29,456 bases of DNA from Enterospora canceri. Lineage: Eukaryota; Microsporidia; Enterocytozoonidae. Shown here piece by piece: positions 15,731-24,735 of this stretch (position 1 is the stretch's first letter; each line of letters opens with the position of its first letter). The notes beneath the pieces are model-generated. The model made no database searches and was not told where the DNA came from. It saw only the letters and a program-made list of their open reading frames with translations. The position numbers and the translations under genes are program-made. Where the stretch lies: the NCBI GenBank assembly GCA_002087915.1, contig LWDP01000025.1:1-29456 (forward strand), read 5' to 3'.

Positions 15731-16519
15731 ATGTCACCAAAGAAAAATATAAGCAGAGAGAGCATAAATGAAATAAAGAAGTTTAAGAGAGAAGAAAGCA
15801 GCAAAATTGATGATGAAGAGAGCACTGAGAGGGAGAATGAACCAGAAACGTATTCAACTACACAAAATGATTCGAATGAAAAGGCACATTTTAAGGAAGT
15901 CCTTAAGGGTGAAAAAGATGAAGAATTGGTAAATTCGTTAGAGAGACCCAAAAGACGCAAATCAGAAACAAAGGAAGAAGAATCAACAAACTACAGCGAA
16001 TTTGTTAATGAAGATTCAGCAGCATTGGCATCTTTAGGTGAGAAAGCATTCAGTGGAACATTCAAAATAGCCAATGCACCTGAACATAGCAAGAACATCT
16101 TTGCAGTTGAGCCAGATCAGGAATCAAAGAAGGAGAAAAATGAATCACAGTTTCTAAAGAAGAATTTAGTAGAAGACAGTGAGATTAAAATCAGTACCAG
16201 TCGACCTAAAAATGGACTTGAAAATGCAAACTGCTTCAATAACATAAAAATATGCTACTACGACGAACTAGAGATGCACGTTCTAGCAGTTGGAATTGCA
16301 ATAGTCAAAAACGGAACATTTGCATTTCTGAGACCTGGATTAGTTAGACCACTGATCTGCTTCAAAATCAAAAATAAGAAGATCGAGATGAATGAGGAGA
16401 CTGGCTGCATTGAGTTCATGAATGCAGGACGTAAGTTTATCATTGAAAAGAACAAGGAGACTGACCAATTATATGAGGTATTCAAGAAGGAGCCAATGAA
16501 TGAATCCAATATGTCATAA
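15731..16519 (+). CDS. probable nuclear protein with C-terminal Ran-binding/PH-like domain
   Basis: The 262-residue protein has a long Lys/Glu/Ser-rich disordered N-terminal part (about 1-165) with basic patches (PKRRKS at 76-81). A compact C-terminal region of roughly 90 residues follows. There, CYYDELEMHVLAVGIAIVKNG followed by FAFLRPGLVRPLICFKI resembles the strands of a RanBP1-type domain (compare the GxGxLKIL ... RLLMR pattern of Nup50/Nup2/Yrb2). If so, it would act at the nuclear pore or in Ran-dependent transport. FG repeats typical of Nup2 are absent apart from a weak AFSGTF. The start is supported by a GGG element (ttttagggcc) before the ATG. The domain call is tentative. Confidence 0.6.
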   Translation: MSPKKNISRESINEIKKFKREESSKIDDEESTERENEPETYSTTQNDSNEKAHFKEVLKGEKDEELVNSLERPKRRKSETKEEESTNYSEFVNEDSAALASLGEKAFSGTFKIANAPEHSKNIFAVEPDQESKKEKNESQFLKKNLVEDSEIKISTSRPKNGLENANCFNNIKICYYDELEMHVLAVGIAIVKNGTFAFLRPGLVRPLICFKIKNKKIEMNEETGCIEFMNAGRKFIIEKNKETDQLYEVFKKEPMNESNMS

Positions 16520-16522
16520 TAG

Positions 16523-16535
16523 CCCCTTAAAAATG
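16523..16535 (+). promoter_or_regulatory. CCC start signal leading to an out-of-frame ATG (16533) ahead of TPS2
   Basis: The bases ccccttaaaaATG form a textbook start signal, but the frame from 16533 stops after 15 codons and is out of frame with TPS2 at 16561. It is either a short upstream frame, an alternative leader, or a sign of a frameshift. Confidence 0.55.
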
Positions 16536-16560
16536 ATAAAAGAATTCGAGATTAAGGATC

Positions 16561-18525
16561 ATGAACACTTTCTACATTAAAAGACACGTTGACTATAACA
16601 TTCTGAAGCAGAAAAAGAGCAGTTTGGCCTCCTCCAAGATTCAGCGCATCTTCAAAGAGCATCGTGAACAAGATAGTGAATTCATGCATGTTGATAACCT
16701 GGTTCATTTCTATTTCACAGTTGATACAGCTTATTCCAAGCTGTACAGTGACTTTATGAACAAGAAGGCGTTTGAAACTAGGAATTTGGTTGATTCCAAG
16801 ACTGTTTTTGAAGAGTATGAGGAATTCAATAAGGATATTGCAAGAGAGTTGTTGGTGACGACCACATTGGGCAAAGACGACCTGGTTATCGTACACGACC
16901 ACGATCTACTGCTCATTGGGAAGTATTTGCCGTGTAAAGTGGCAATGAGAAATGTCTGTTTCGACAGCTTCTTTCTTTACAGGGTGCCATTCTACGAACA
17001 GGTTATTGAAGCAATGCAATGCACCAATGTCACTGTCTTCTTCAAGGAGGAAGACCACTACAATGCATTCAACAGGTTTCTTGAGACGTCCTATGACTTC
17101 GAACAGAGTCATAATGGTGTATTCATTGAGAAATACATCAATAAGAAGAAGATGCTTGAAATAATTGAAGGAGTGAAGTGTAAGGAGAATGAGAAGAACA
17201 GGGTTGTTTTGGATACGAAATATCTGCTGGATGCTGAGACACTGATTGAGAGCGGAAACCAGAACGTGTTCTACCTGATAAGAATAGAAGTAGATTTCAA
17301 TGAAGAAATAGATAGGTTAATTCAATACTACCAGAAGAGTTACAGAAATTTGACAATGAAGACAATAAGCAACACTGATCAGCTGATAAAGGCATTCATG
17401 CAACAGAATACAGTTTACGTTGGTACAGAATACGACCATTATGCAAAACAATTAGGCATAAAGATGCATAATTTAGAATATAAGCATGAATTACTGTCTA
17501 TGAATGATGAATCCATAACAAAGAGAAGTGGATACGTTCTAAATGAGTTAGAATACGTCAAACTCTTCGGATACTACAACAAATGTACATTTGATATTGA
17601 GAATGAAGAAGAAATGGAACAGAAACAAGGCAGGGCAGAAATAAGGATAAAAGAGGCAATAAACGGCCATGTGGAATCAAAGGGAGACTTTGAGCAACTC
17701 AGAAAGAGCCATAGCAAAGAAATTGGCTCAACCTGTGCACGAAACCCAAAAGAAGCCAGAAAACTAACAGATGGCATAATAGCAGAAATGAGGGGAATAA
17801 ACAGAATACTACTGGATTACGATGGAACATTAAGAGAAATAGAAAAGAATCCATTGGATGCAGTACCAACAGAAGAAATACTACAAATCCTACAGGAAAA
17901 CAGTGATAGAATCGTATTATGCACAGGTAGAAGCAGGGAGATCTGTGAAAAGTGGTTTCCTATTGGAATACAGGTATATGCTGAACATGGTGGACTATTC
18001 AGAGATAAAAGTGGCAAATGGAAGGTATCAGAACATGCGAGAAGGAAGCTGACAGCCAAAGAAGTTGAATCATTGGAAATGGAGAATAGGAATGAATCAG
18101 TGATTCATGATAACATAGCTGATATTCTGAAATATTACGCAAAAAGAACACCAGGATGCGTGTTAGAGAAGAAGGAGATGGGATACGCATTTCACTACCG
18201 AAATGTCGATTTGCAAAGCACTCCATTTGTCATCAGACACCTTTTCAGGGACCTAGCAAAAGTACAGCGAATCTACAACTTTCTTGTAACTAAGGCAAAA
18301 ATGAACATGGAGGTGAAGATGGCAAGCAAGAAGGATGCAGTAGACGAAATAGACCCAATGGTGGTTGCTGGAGATGACGTAACAGACGAAGACATGTTCA
18401 TGGCAGCAAATAGTGACTGCTATACGATAAAAGTGGGAATGGGTAAAACATGGGCAAAATACCACGTGGAGGACACCAGCGAGCTACTGGAGAAGTTGCG
18501 GCTGATTCTGGGACTGAAACAGTGA
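16561..18525 (+). CDS. TPS2: trehalose-6-phosphate phosphatase with degenerate synthase domain
   Basis: The 654-residue protein has the Tps2 layout. The N-terminal GT20 (synthase-like) domain is recognisable by VIVHDHDLLLIGKYL (about 109-123), but it lacks most usual GT20 sugar-nucleotide contacts and is probably non-catalytic. The C-terminal HAD phosphatase has DYDGT (419-423, nucleophile Asp419), CTGRSRE (454-460), AEHGG and GDDVTDEDMF (604-613). It would dephosphorylate trehalose-6-phosphate to trehalose, the sugar linked in microsporidia to spore osmotic pressure. It is shorter than yeast Tps2 (896). The first in-frame ATG is 16561, since stops lie just upstream in that frame. The best start signal points instead to 16533 in another frame, so the exact N-terminus is uncertain. 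Confidence 0.93.
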   Translation: MNTFYIKRHVDYNILKQKKSSLASSKIQRIFKEHREQDSEFMHVDNLVHFYFTVDTAYSKLYSDFMNKKAFETRNLVDSKTVFEEYEEFNKDIARELLVTTTLGKDDLVIVHDHDLLLIGKYLPCKVAMRNVCFDSFFLYRVPFYEQVIEAMQCTNVTVFFKEEDHYNAFNRFLETSYDFEQSHNGVFIEKYINKKKMLEIIEGVKCKENEKNRVVLDTKYLLDAETLIESGNQNVFYLIRIEVDFNEEIDRLIQYYQKSYRNLTMKTISNTDQLIKAFMQQNTVYVGTEYDHYAKQLGIKMHNLEYKHELLSMNDESITKRSGYVLNELEYVKLFGYYNKCTFDIENEEEMEQKQGRAEIRIKEAINGHVESKGDFEQLRKSHSKEIGSTCARNPKEARKLTDGIIAEMRGINRILLDYDGTLREIEKNPLDAVPTEEILQILQENSDRIVLCTGRSREICEKWFPIGIQVYAEHGGLFRDKSGKWKVSEHARRKLTAKEVESLEMENRNESVIHDNIADILKYYAKRTPGCVLEKKEMGYAFHYRNVDLQSTPFVIRHLFRDLAKVQRIYNFLVTKAKMNMEVKMASKKDAVDEIDPMVVAGDDVTDEDMFMAANSDCYTIKVGMGKTWAKYHVEDTSELLEKLRLILGLKQ

Positions 18526-18575
18526 AATTAAAGAAGAGTGGGATCCGTTTTGATTTGTCAAATTTGAATAATTTG

Positions 18576-18584
18576 CCCCACAAA
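18576..18584 (+). promoter_or_regulatory. CCC start signal selecting the ATG at 18585
   Basis: The bases ccccacaaa precede ATG 18585. The longer frame from 18450 lies inside the TPS2 gene and has no signal, so the two genes probably do not overlap. Confidence 0.6.
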
Positions 18585-20576
18585 ATGAGAAATGCCTCTA
18601 CAAACATGAATGAGATTTATTACCAGAAAAATGACTTCCTGGACGTATTCAGAAACAACACCGTCATCATTGTGACCGGTGACACCGGTTGCGGCAAGAC
18701 CACTATGATTCCCCAGTTCATCTACGACCACTACTCATCCGTATCCAGTAGAATATTTATGATAGGCGTGACACAGCCTAGACGACTGGCAGCCGTGAGC
18801 ATAGCAAGCAGAATCCACGATATGGTCGCATGCCGCTCAATTGACAATGCTGTTGGCCACAAAATCATGTACGAGAACAATGTCAATAGGGACACTCGCA
18901 TCAAGATAATGACAGAGGGTGTATTGCTAAAGGAGCTCTACAGAAACTGCCTACTCATGGCCTATGACACAATTGTGCTTGATGAAGTCCATGAGCGTAG
19001 TACAAATATTGAAATAGTGGTGATATTCCTGGCACAGATAGTGAAGCGTAGGAAGCAGATGAGTAAGGAACTTAAGGTTGTTCTGATGAGTGCTACGATG
19101 AATAAGAACCGTTTTGCTGAGATATTTGCTGAGGATTCAGTTGGATACTTCCATGTCCAGCACATTAAGCACAAAGTAAGCTTATTCTACGATGATAAGC
19201 CTATTGACGACTATCTAAGGGGAATATACAGAAAACTAGCATACATTTTCAGGACGGAATCAACGGCCAGGAGGCCAGAGAATGATCCATCTGACTATAC
19301 TGATAAGGATGGATACACGTATCCAAGGAAACGGAAGCAGATCATGGAAAGACAGCACAAATCGATACTCGTATTTCTACCAGGAAAGAGTGACATATAC
19401 AGGTTAAAGGCAATGCTTGACCAATTTAGTCATTTGGCTGAAATACTCCCACTTCATTCAGGAATGACATGGGAGGAGCAGCAGAAGATCTACGATACGC
19501 GAATAAGGAAGATCATTCTCTCTACAAACATAGCAGAGACATCAATAACGGTGCCAGACGTATTCTACGTGATAGACAGTGGACTAGTGAAACACAAGCA
19601 TGTTGTTGGAAATGTAGTTCAATACAAAATAACATTCGTAAGCAAGCAGAATGCAATACAACGAATGGGAAGAGCAGGCAGAACTGGGCCAGGAGTGTGT
19701 CATAGGCTCTATAGTGGAATTCAATACGACTCATTTGAGGATGAAATACAGCCACAATATACGAGAGAGAAGTTCAATGAGATTTTGTTTGTGCTTCATT
19801 CATTTGGCATAAACCACGTTGATAAGACAGTTAAGAAGTATTTCAGCGTAGAACAGGACGATCTGCTTGCTGCGTACGAGGATCTGGTTGCCAGTGGAAT
19901 TCTGGTGATGAATGACGGGAAGATAGACGTGGTGAACAGGTCTCTCTATAACTACCCCTTGGATTCATTTCACTCATTTACCATTTATAGGGCCACTAAA
20001 ATGATAAAAAACGAGAACGTGCTCAACATGGTCATTGTGGCCGTCTGCTTCCTGCAGAATGCATTGGAGATCACTCAAAACACCCTCGATCTGCTCTATT
20101 CCGGTTCATCCGACTTCATCAGATTTCTGTACATTTTCACCAAATTCAGGCAGTCCCAAAACAGGCGAGATTGGGCTGCCCAATATCAGCTGGGATATAA
20201 CCGCCTTACTGAAATAGAGAAACTCTGTGAATACCTGTACAGGATGGTTCAAATGGACAGACACTCCCTGAATTGCACCCTAGAAATCAGTATCAACCCC
20301 AATGATCTCGAATCATTCAGCAAATTCATCCTCTACGTCTACAAGGACAATATTGCAAAGAGAGCTGGTGATGTGTACGTCTGGAAGGATCACAACCTGT
20401 ATCGTGATCAATATGGCGTGAACCTGAAGAATGCCAAATACGTGATATTTGATGGAATCCAGCAAATGGGATCCAAGAAGTACATGAAGAATACGGCCAA
20501 GATTGACACAGAATGGCTTGATATCCAGAAGAAGATGATGGACGAGAAGGATGCCAAGAGAAATGAACAAGGCTGA
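18585..20576 (+). CDS. DHR1: DEAH/RHA-type RNA helicase, Dhr1/DHX37-like (DEVH box)
   Basis: The 663-residue protein has all main DEAH helicase motifs: I GDTGCGKTT (32-40), Ia TQPRR (63-67), II DEVH (133-136, Val in place of the usual Ala), III SAT (169-171), V STNIAETSITVP and VI QRMGRAGRTGPG (359-370). The insert pattern IVKRRKQMSKELKVVLMSAT and the wording around motif VI fit Dhr1/Ecm16 (DHX37) better than the splicing helicases. Dhr1 removes U3 snoRNA from pre-18S rRNA in the nucleolus. It lacks the long N-terminal extension of yeast Dhr1 (1267 residues), as expected of microsporidian reduction. Its TGA abuts the convergent eIF3g stop with no base between. The subfamily is less sure than the helicase call. 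Confidence 0.85.
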   Translation: MRNASTNMNEIYYQKNDFLDVFRNNTVIIVTGDTGCGKTTMIPQFIYDHYSSVSSRIFMIGVTQPRRLAAVSIASRIHDMVACRSIDNAVGHKIMYENNVNRDTRIKIMTEGVLLKELYRNCLLMAYDTIVLDEVHERSTNIEIVVIFLAQIVKRRKQMSKELKVVLMSATMNKNRFAEIFAEDSVGYFHVQHIKHKVSLFYDDKPIDDYLRGIYRKLAYIFRTESTARRPENDPSDYTDKDGYTYPRKRKQIMERQHKSILVFLPGKSDIYRLKAMLDQFSHLAEILPLHSGMTWEEQQKIYDTRIRKIILSTNIAETSITVPDVFYVIDSGLVKHKHVVGNVVQYKITFVSKQNAIQRMGRAGRTGPGVCHRLYSGIQYDSFEDEIQPQYTREKFNEILFVLHSFGINHVDKTVKKYFSVEQDDLLAAYEDLVASGILVMNDGKIDVVNRSLYNYPLDSFHSFTIYRATKMIKNENVLNMVIVAVCFLQNALEITQNTLDLLYSGSSDFIRFLYIFTKFRQSQNRRDWAAQYQLGYNRLTEIEKLCEYLYRMVQMDRHSLNCTLEISINPNDLESFSKFILYVYKDNIAKRAGDVYVWKDHNLYRDQYGVNLKNAKYVIFDGIQQMGSKKYMKNTAKIDTEWLDIQKKMMDEKDAKRNEQG

Positions 20577-21053
20577 TCAATACCTCTTTACCACTGCCAA
20601 ATTCAACAAGAATCCATCCATCACCACTTCGCCTATTTCACGTACAATCGTCTTTCCAGCCTCCTCGTTCTTCACTGAGACGTAGGCGACTCCTTTCGAC
20701 TGATTCGTCACTTTATCAGTCACCAAATAGACCCTGGCGTATCTCTCAATTTTACCAGCAAAGAGTCTCTCTAGTTCAGCCTGTTTCACAGATGGTGGAA
20801 TGTTACTCACTCTTATTGAATAGTCATTGGAGAACCTCTTGTACTCATTGGTTATCTGTAAATCAGGCATGAACTTCTCCGTGCTTGTTACGACTTCCTC
20901 CTCCTTCTCTGTTTTATAGGAGACAAATGGAATGGGACTGTCCTGGATTGCACCCCTGTTCTTGTTGTATTCTGCTGCAGCAGTGCCAAATTCACTGATT
21001 TGTGATCTCAGTTTCACGTTCTCCTCTGATGGAGTGAATTTCTTGGTTAACAT
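20577..21053 (-). CDS. TIF35: eukaryotic translation initiation factor 3 subunit g (RRM)
   Basis: The 158-residue protein ends in an RNA-recognition motif (about 78-158) with RNP2 IRVSNI (80-85) and RNP1 KGVAYVSV (120-127). The segment ELERLFAGKIERYARVYLVTDKVTNQSKG matches eIF3g (compare IYLAKDK.TGQSKGFAF). The preceding region is short and polar. The N-terminal zinc-binding part of yeast Tif35 (274 residues) is missing or very reduced. eIF3g sits on the 40S subunit near the mRNA entry and helps scanning. The ATG lacks a close CCC/GGG element; a tttccctac sequence lies about 50 bases upstream. The stop directly abuts the DHR1 stop. Confidence 0.8.
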   Translation of the reverse strand: MLTKKFTPSEENVKLRSQISEFGTAAAEYNKNRGAIQDSPIPFVSYKTEKEEEVVTSTEKFMPDLQITNEYKRFSNDYSIRVSNIPPSVKQAELERLFAGKIERYARVYLVTDKVTNQSKGVAYVSVKNEEAGKTIVREIGEVVMDGFLLNLAVVKRY

Positions 21054-21208
21054 GGATTTGGTAGTAAAAATATTGAAATTTATTTATTTATTTGTAGGGA
21101 AATCGTACTCAAGTTAATTAGGTTGATAGAGGCATATTAGTACACCACCAGAATTCAAGACAGTACCTGATTCTATAGAACAAAATTGTGAAAAGAAGGG
21201 TATCGTAA

Positions 21209-22066
21209 ATGGTAAACAGCAACACGTGTAATCAAGTTGAACTCCACTACAGCAACGATGATGAACGAATCGGATTTGCAGTTGAAGTATTGGGTGTAGA
21301 GATGAAGTGCATCAGAAGCAGTAAAACAGAACTGGTAATAAGTGGTATTCCATACACTGGTGCTGAATTCTACACCAAATTGATTGAGACACTCGGCCTG
21401 AATACGACTGTGAATGCGTTCAGAAACAGCATCACCAGAATAACAACTAAACCAATTGACTGTAAGTTCATGAAGGCAATAAACTACTATAACGTGCTAC
21501 GAGATGCAATTGAGAATGGGACACTGAAGAACTACGAATACGTGGTGAATGAGAATCCATCAACGAGGATGACGCCTGAGTTCTATCTCCTGGAAGTGTG
21601 TGCAGGTAGAATAAGTGAAATTGAGGAAGTGACTGGAATGGACACAATTTACAGGGAAGTGGTGGAATTTGGAGAGGAAAAGAAGGTTATTTGTAGTGGA
21701 CTAAGAAAAGAGTACAAAATGGGTGATTTATTGAAGAAGACATTTCTGTTTGTGACCAACTTGAAGGCGGCTAAGTTTGGGACTGAAAAGAGTGAGGGAA
21801 TGATATGCTGTGGGGCAGAAGACGGGAGAATTGAGGCCATTGGAGTGGATGAGAGCAAGACTGGGATGAGAATAGGCCTAGAAGGAGAACAGGAGTATTT
21901 TGGTGGTGTTAAGAGGAGTCAGGTCAGCATGAAGAAGGAGAAATATGGGAAGGTGCTTGAGATGTACAGGGTGGTGGAAGGAGAGCTCCATTTTGGAGAC
22001 AGGCGTGTTCTACTGGGAAATGAGCCAGTGCGACTGAAAAGTGTCAGAAATGGAAGAATGAGGTGA
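21209..22066 (+). CDS. Arc1/AIMP1-like tRNA-binding protein (EMAPII-type domain)
   Basis: The 285-residue protein has a C-terminal EMAPII/tRNA-binding OB-fold domain (about 126-283). It runs LEVCAGRISEIEEVTGMDTIYREVVEFGEEKKVICSGL, abbreviated relative to the usual LDVRVGKI..vekHp.AD.LY.E..D.GE...R.VVSGL, then LFVTNLKAAKFG, GMICCGAEDGRIEAI and the R/K-rich finish. The N-terminal 120 residues are helical and could be the GST-like arm that Arc1 uses to bind Met- and Glu-tRNA synthetases. It would deliver tRNA to synthetases in the cytosol. The His-Pro/Ala-Asp part of the core motif is missing here. The start follows aagggtatcgtaa, a GGG element. Confidence 0.75.
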   Translation: MVNSNTCNQVELHYSNDDERIGFAVEVLGVEMKCIRSSKTELVISGIPYTGAEFYTKLIETLGLNTTVNAFRNSITRITTKPIDCKFMKAINYYNVLRDAIENGTLKNYEYVVNENPSTRMTPEFYLLEVCAGRISEIEEVTGMDTIYREVVEFGEEKKVICSGLRKEYKMGDLLKKTFLFVTNLKAAKFGTEKSEGMICCGAEDGRIEAIGVDESKTGMRIGLEGEQEYFGGVKRSQVSMKKEKYGKVLEMYRVVEGELHFGDRRVLLGNEPVRLKSVRNGRMR

Positions 22067-22117
22067 CTTCAGTAACTGGATTTGTTACAGGTAGAATAAA
22101 CATATATACAGCTGGTA

Positions 22118-23152
22118 TTACAGCACATTGAATCCAATTCTATCAACATTCCTCTTGTATTCGTAGTCTGCCTCCCTGTACTCGTATCTGTGCTTGATTT
22201 TATCAGTCAGGTCACTTATTCCCAGTATTCTGCCCAGAAGAGGAGTCTCCTTCTGTTGAATGGGGCCCATTTCAATCTCATCATCAATTCTATTGCCTGT
22301 GAAACCCACCCTTAATTTATTGGACTTGAAATATGGGACACTTGAGTTGACTAATTCTGCCCTGGAATACAAGTCAGGCTCTTTTGAGTCAGCTGAGCCA
22401 TCAGAGACGAACCTGCTTACGAGAGTCAGAAATGTCTGCTGTCTCACAACAAATGGCTCGTCTTTATCCATATCAGTTGTAGAATGGAGAAAGCAGCATC
22501 TTTTGCCGTATGGACACGTTCCCTTCTCCCAGAATACGCGACACGTCTCTGTTTTGTATTTTGGGTGCCTGTGGACGTCCCTGAGTTCGACCGAACTGTG
22601 ACTGAATTGGCACCTATCACCGTATTTACAGACACCTAGCTCACTGAATGACCTACACAATTCTGTTTTATACAGAAATATCCGCTTATTGCTGTAGAAC
22701 AGCTTCTCATCTGTTGGCTCGTTCTCAATGAACTGTTTGCTGAACAGAATCTTTGGGTCTCCTTTTGGCTCTGTTTTTTTCAGTGACTGTAATGTGTACG
22801 ATTTTACTGGGCGAATTGGAATATTTTTTACATCGAGTTGGGAGAGGGGTGTTTTTGGCTCATTTTCAGGTATTGGATCCTCTTCGACTGTGCTGCTGGA
22901 TATGGGTATTCTGCAGACCAAACCTGGCGTCTCTGGTCTGCTCAGCAGCTCCTGAAGCGATCTCGTTCTCTTCCCGTCCTTAAACAGCACTCTTTTCAGA
23001 ATGCCTATTTTGGTCGCATTATTTTTCAACAATAATTTAAGGTCGTGTTTTAACTGGGTATTTCTCAGGTCAGCATCTCCCTCACCAACTGCTTCCTCGC
23101 CCTTCTTCTCCTCCTCGCCTCTTGTGTTGCACCTTATTTCGTTGAATTCCAT
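22118..23152 (-). CDS. tristetraprolin/TIS11-type tandem CCCH zinc-finger protein
   Basis: The 344-residue protein contains two CCCH fingers with the exact C-x8-C-x5-C-x3-H spacing of TTP/TIS11 proteins: C166, C175, C181, H185 and C204, C213, C219, H223. They are separated by the usual 18-residue linker, and each is led by YKTE(L/T)CR. Such proteins bind AU-rich elements in mRNA 3' ends and promote decay. Residues before the fingers are Glu/Pro/Ser-rich with SQLDV and RPVKSY-type short motifs, probably disordered. The start has both GGG and CCC (cagggacccat) directly before the ATG. It is divergent from the secreted Cys/Pro-rich gene across 295 bases that hold long pyrimidine tracts. Confidence 0.9.
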   Translation of the reverse strand: MEFNEIRCNTRGEEEKKGEEAVGEGDADLRNTQLKHDLKLLLKNNATKIGILKRVLFKDGKRTRSLQELLSRPETPGLVCRIPISSSTVEEDPIPENEPKTPLSQLDVKNIPIRPVKSYTLQSLKKTEPKGDPKILFSKQFIENEPTDEKLFYSNKRIFLYKTELCRSFSELGVCKYGDRCQFSHSSVELRDVHRHPKYKTETCRVFWEKGTCPYGKRCCFLHSTTDMDKDEPFVVRQQTFLTLVSRFVSDGSADSKEPDLYSRAELVNSSVPYFKSNKLRVGFTGNRIDDEIEMGPIQQKETPLLGRILGISDLTDKIKHRYEYREADYEYKRNVDRIGFNVL

Positions 23153-23420
23153 ATGGGTCCCTGTTTGTTATGACTCCTCCACTTTCTGACTCCTTCATTT
23201 CTTCTACTCCTCTTTCTGAGGTATCCACTTTCAGTCTATTTATGCTTTTTAAGCTTATTTTCATATCCAATTAACCGTATTCCATTTCTATCTCCCTCTT
23301 CTTCTCTCTATCTCCCTCTCTTTTCTTCTTCCACCTCTTTACGTCTGTTTATTGTTTTATTACGTCACCCTCCATTTCATTTCCTGTTTTGGAAATTATT
23401 GTGCCATGGACCTTTTCCAC

Positions 23421-23428
23421 TATAAATA
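23421..23428 (+). promoter_or_regulatory. TATA-like box upstream of the secreted Cys/Pro-rich gene
   Basis: TATAAATA starts 27 bases before the ATG at 23448. This gene has no CCC/GGG element, and its codons end in C or G more than those of most neighbours, as in highly expressed genes. A TATA-driven strong promoter is plausible. Confidence 0.5.
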
Positions 23429-23447
23429 AACAGTATATGCATAAGTC

Positions 23448-24710
23448 ATGTTTGTAGCAATTGCATTCTTTCTTCTTGCAATAGCAAAGCAGATCAACGT
23501 AGTGAAGATCCCCTGTGACGCACAGGTCGTAGAGCACCTGGACATCGACGGAACTCAGATGGAGCTTGCTGTGGTGAATCCATCGAACTTCCAGGAGCTC
23601 ATCATGACCCTGAAGGTGTGTGGAGTTGAGAAGGCCAAGGTTGGTGGCTACAACGACCATCTTATGCCAATGGTTCTCTACCAGAATGGTGCAGTGGTTC
23701 CATTTGACCCAAACTACCCTTTGAACTACGCATTGTACATCAATAAGTGTGAATGCGACTACAAGGTGATTTGTGCCTATTCCACTGATGGATTCAAGGA
23801 GTGCAAATACTACGAAGTGTGTTACAACTTTGGTAAGGCGTGTGATACAACTATCTGTGTACCAGAAAGTAAGCCAAATCCATGTCCACCTGTGCCAATT
23901 TGTCCACCTGTACCAATTTGTCCACCTGTACCAATAGTTCCTAATCCGCCTGTAATAAGAAAGTGTCCTTATTACAGTAAGAGAATGAACATTTGCAAGG
24001 ATCTCAAGAATGGCACCCTGAGAGTTGCCTCAATCAGTGCGAAGACATTCGTGTACGAGGAGCGTGGACCGTGTCTGAGTGTCTATGGCGAAAGCAACCT
24101 CGCTTTCGTCGAGAACATCGACCTGAGAAGGAAGTCAGACGGAAGAATCCCTCGTATCCTCTACGACAGGCGATACTTGGANTGTCCACCTGTGCCAATT
24201 TGTCCACCTGTACCAATTTGTCCACCTGTACCAATAGTTCCTAATCCGCCTGTAATAAGAAAGTGTCCTTATTACAGTAAGAGAATGAACATTTGCAAGG
24301 ATCTCAAGAATGGCACCCTGAGAGTTGCCTCAATCAGTGCGAAGACATTCGTGTACGAGGAGCGTGGACCGTGTCTGAGTGTCTATGGCGAAAGCAACCT
24401 CGCTTTCGTCGAGAACATCGACCTGAGAAGGAAGTCAGACGGAAGAATCCCTCGTATCCTCTACGACAGGCGATACTTGGAATTCGTAATGGCGTATTTC
24501 ACCAGAACATTCGGAAACAGGATCTGTCTCTTCGTAGACTGCAAGTCACGCGTGTACATCAACGAGAACAACCACCTTTACGAGGTGATCAACAGAAATG
24601 GATCAAATCCATCCTACAGGTACGTGAACCAGGGTGAGGCAAATGAATTGGCAAAGCAGGGGCTCTATGGGGTTGAGTTCAAGAATGACGCCCTTCGCAT
24701 CCTAAATTGA
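23448..24710 (+). CDS. secreted Cys- and Pro-rich protein, interrupted by an exact 299-bp duplication around an N
   Basis: The protein begins with a signal peptide (MFVAIAFFLLAIA) and then has many cysteines (KCECDYKVIC, ECKYYEVCYNFGKAC). A proline-rich run, CPPVPI repeated with an 18-base unit at 23883-23939, is followed by a Cys-containing C-terminal domain (YGESNLAFVENI, CLFVDCKSRVYI). As written it has 420 residues with one unknown residue (base 24182 is N). Bases 23883-24181 and 24183-24481 are identical, so the true protein is probably about 320 residues with one copy. Composition and strong-codon use suggest a spore-wall or polar-tube-associated structural protein, but I do not recognise a named family. 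The TATA-like box upstream fits high expression. Confidence 0.8.
   Translation: MFVAIAFFLLAIAKQINVVKIPCDAQVVEHLDIDGTQMELAVVNPSNFQELIMTLKVCGVEKAKVGGYNDHLMPMVLYQNGAVVPFDPNYPLNYALYINKCECDYKVICAYSTDGFKECKYYEVCYNFGKACDTTICVPESKPNPCPPVPICPPVPICPPVPIVPNPPVIRKCPYYSKRMNICKDLKNGTLRVASISAKTFVYEERGPCLSVYGESNLAFVENIDLRRKSDGRIPRILYDRRYLXCPPVPICPPVPICPPVPIVPNPPVIRKCPYYSKRMNICKDLKNGTLRVASISAKTFVYEERGPCLSVYGESNLAFVENIDLRRKSDGRIPRILYDRRYLEFVMAYFTRTFGNRICLFVDCKSRVYINENNHLYEVINRNGSNPSYRYVNQGEANELAKQGLYGVEFKNDALRILN
23883..24481. repeat. exact 299-bp direct duplication separated by a single N (probable assembly fault)
   Basis: Copy one (23883-24181) and copy two (24183-24481) match base for base at an offset of exactly 300, with an N at 24182. 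A one-base gap flanked by identical ends is what unmerged overlapping contigs give. The frame survives because 300 is divisible by three, so the fault is hidden from frame checks. The trigger was probably the internal 18-base repeat at the start of each copy. Confidence 0.85.
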
Positions 24711-24735
24711 TGAATAAAAGTGTATGAGACCCATT

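Noticed and set aside
18450..18584. N-terminal extension of the DHR1 frame into TPS2
   Set aside because: It would overlap the TPS2 coding end, has no start signal, and a clear CCC signal lies before ATG 18585.
23281..23345. Long pyrimidine-rich tracts between the CCCH gene and the secreted-protein gene
   Set aside because: Looked at as a possible regulatory repeat or splice-like tract, but no regular unit or partner site is visible; treated as low-complexity spacer.
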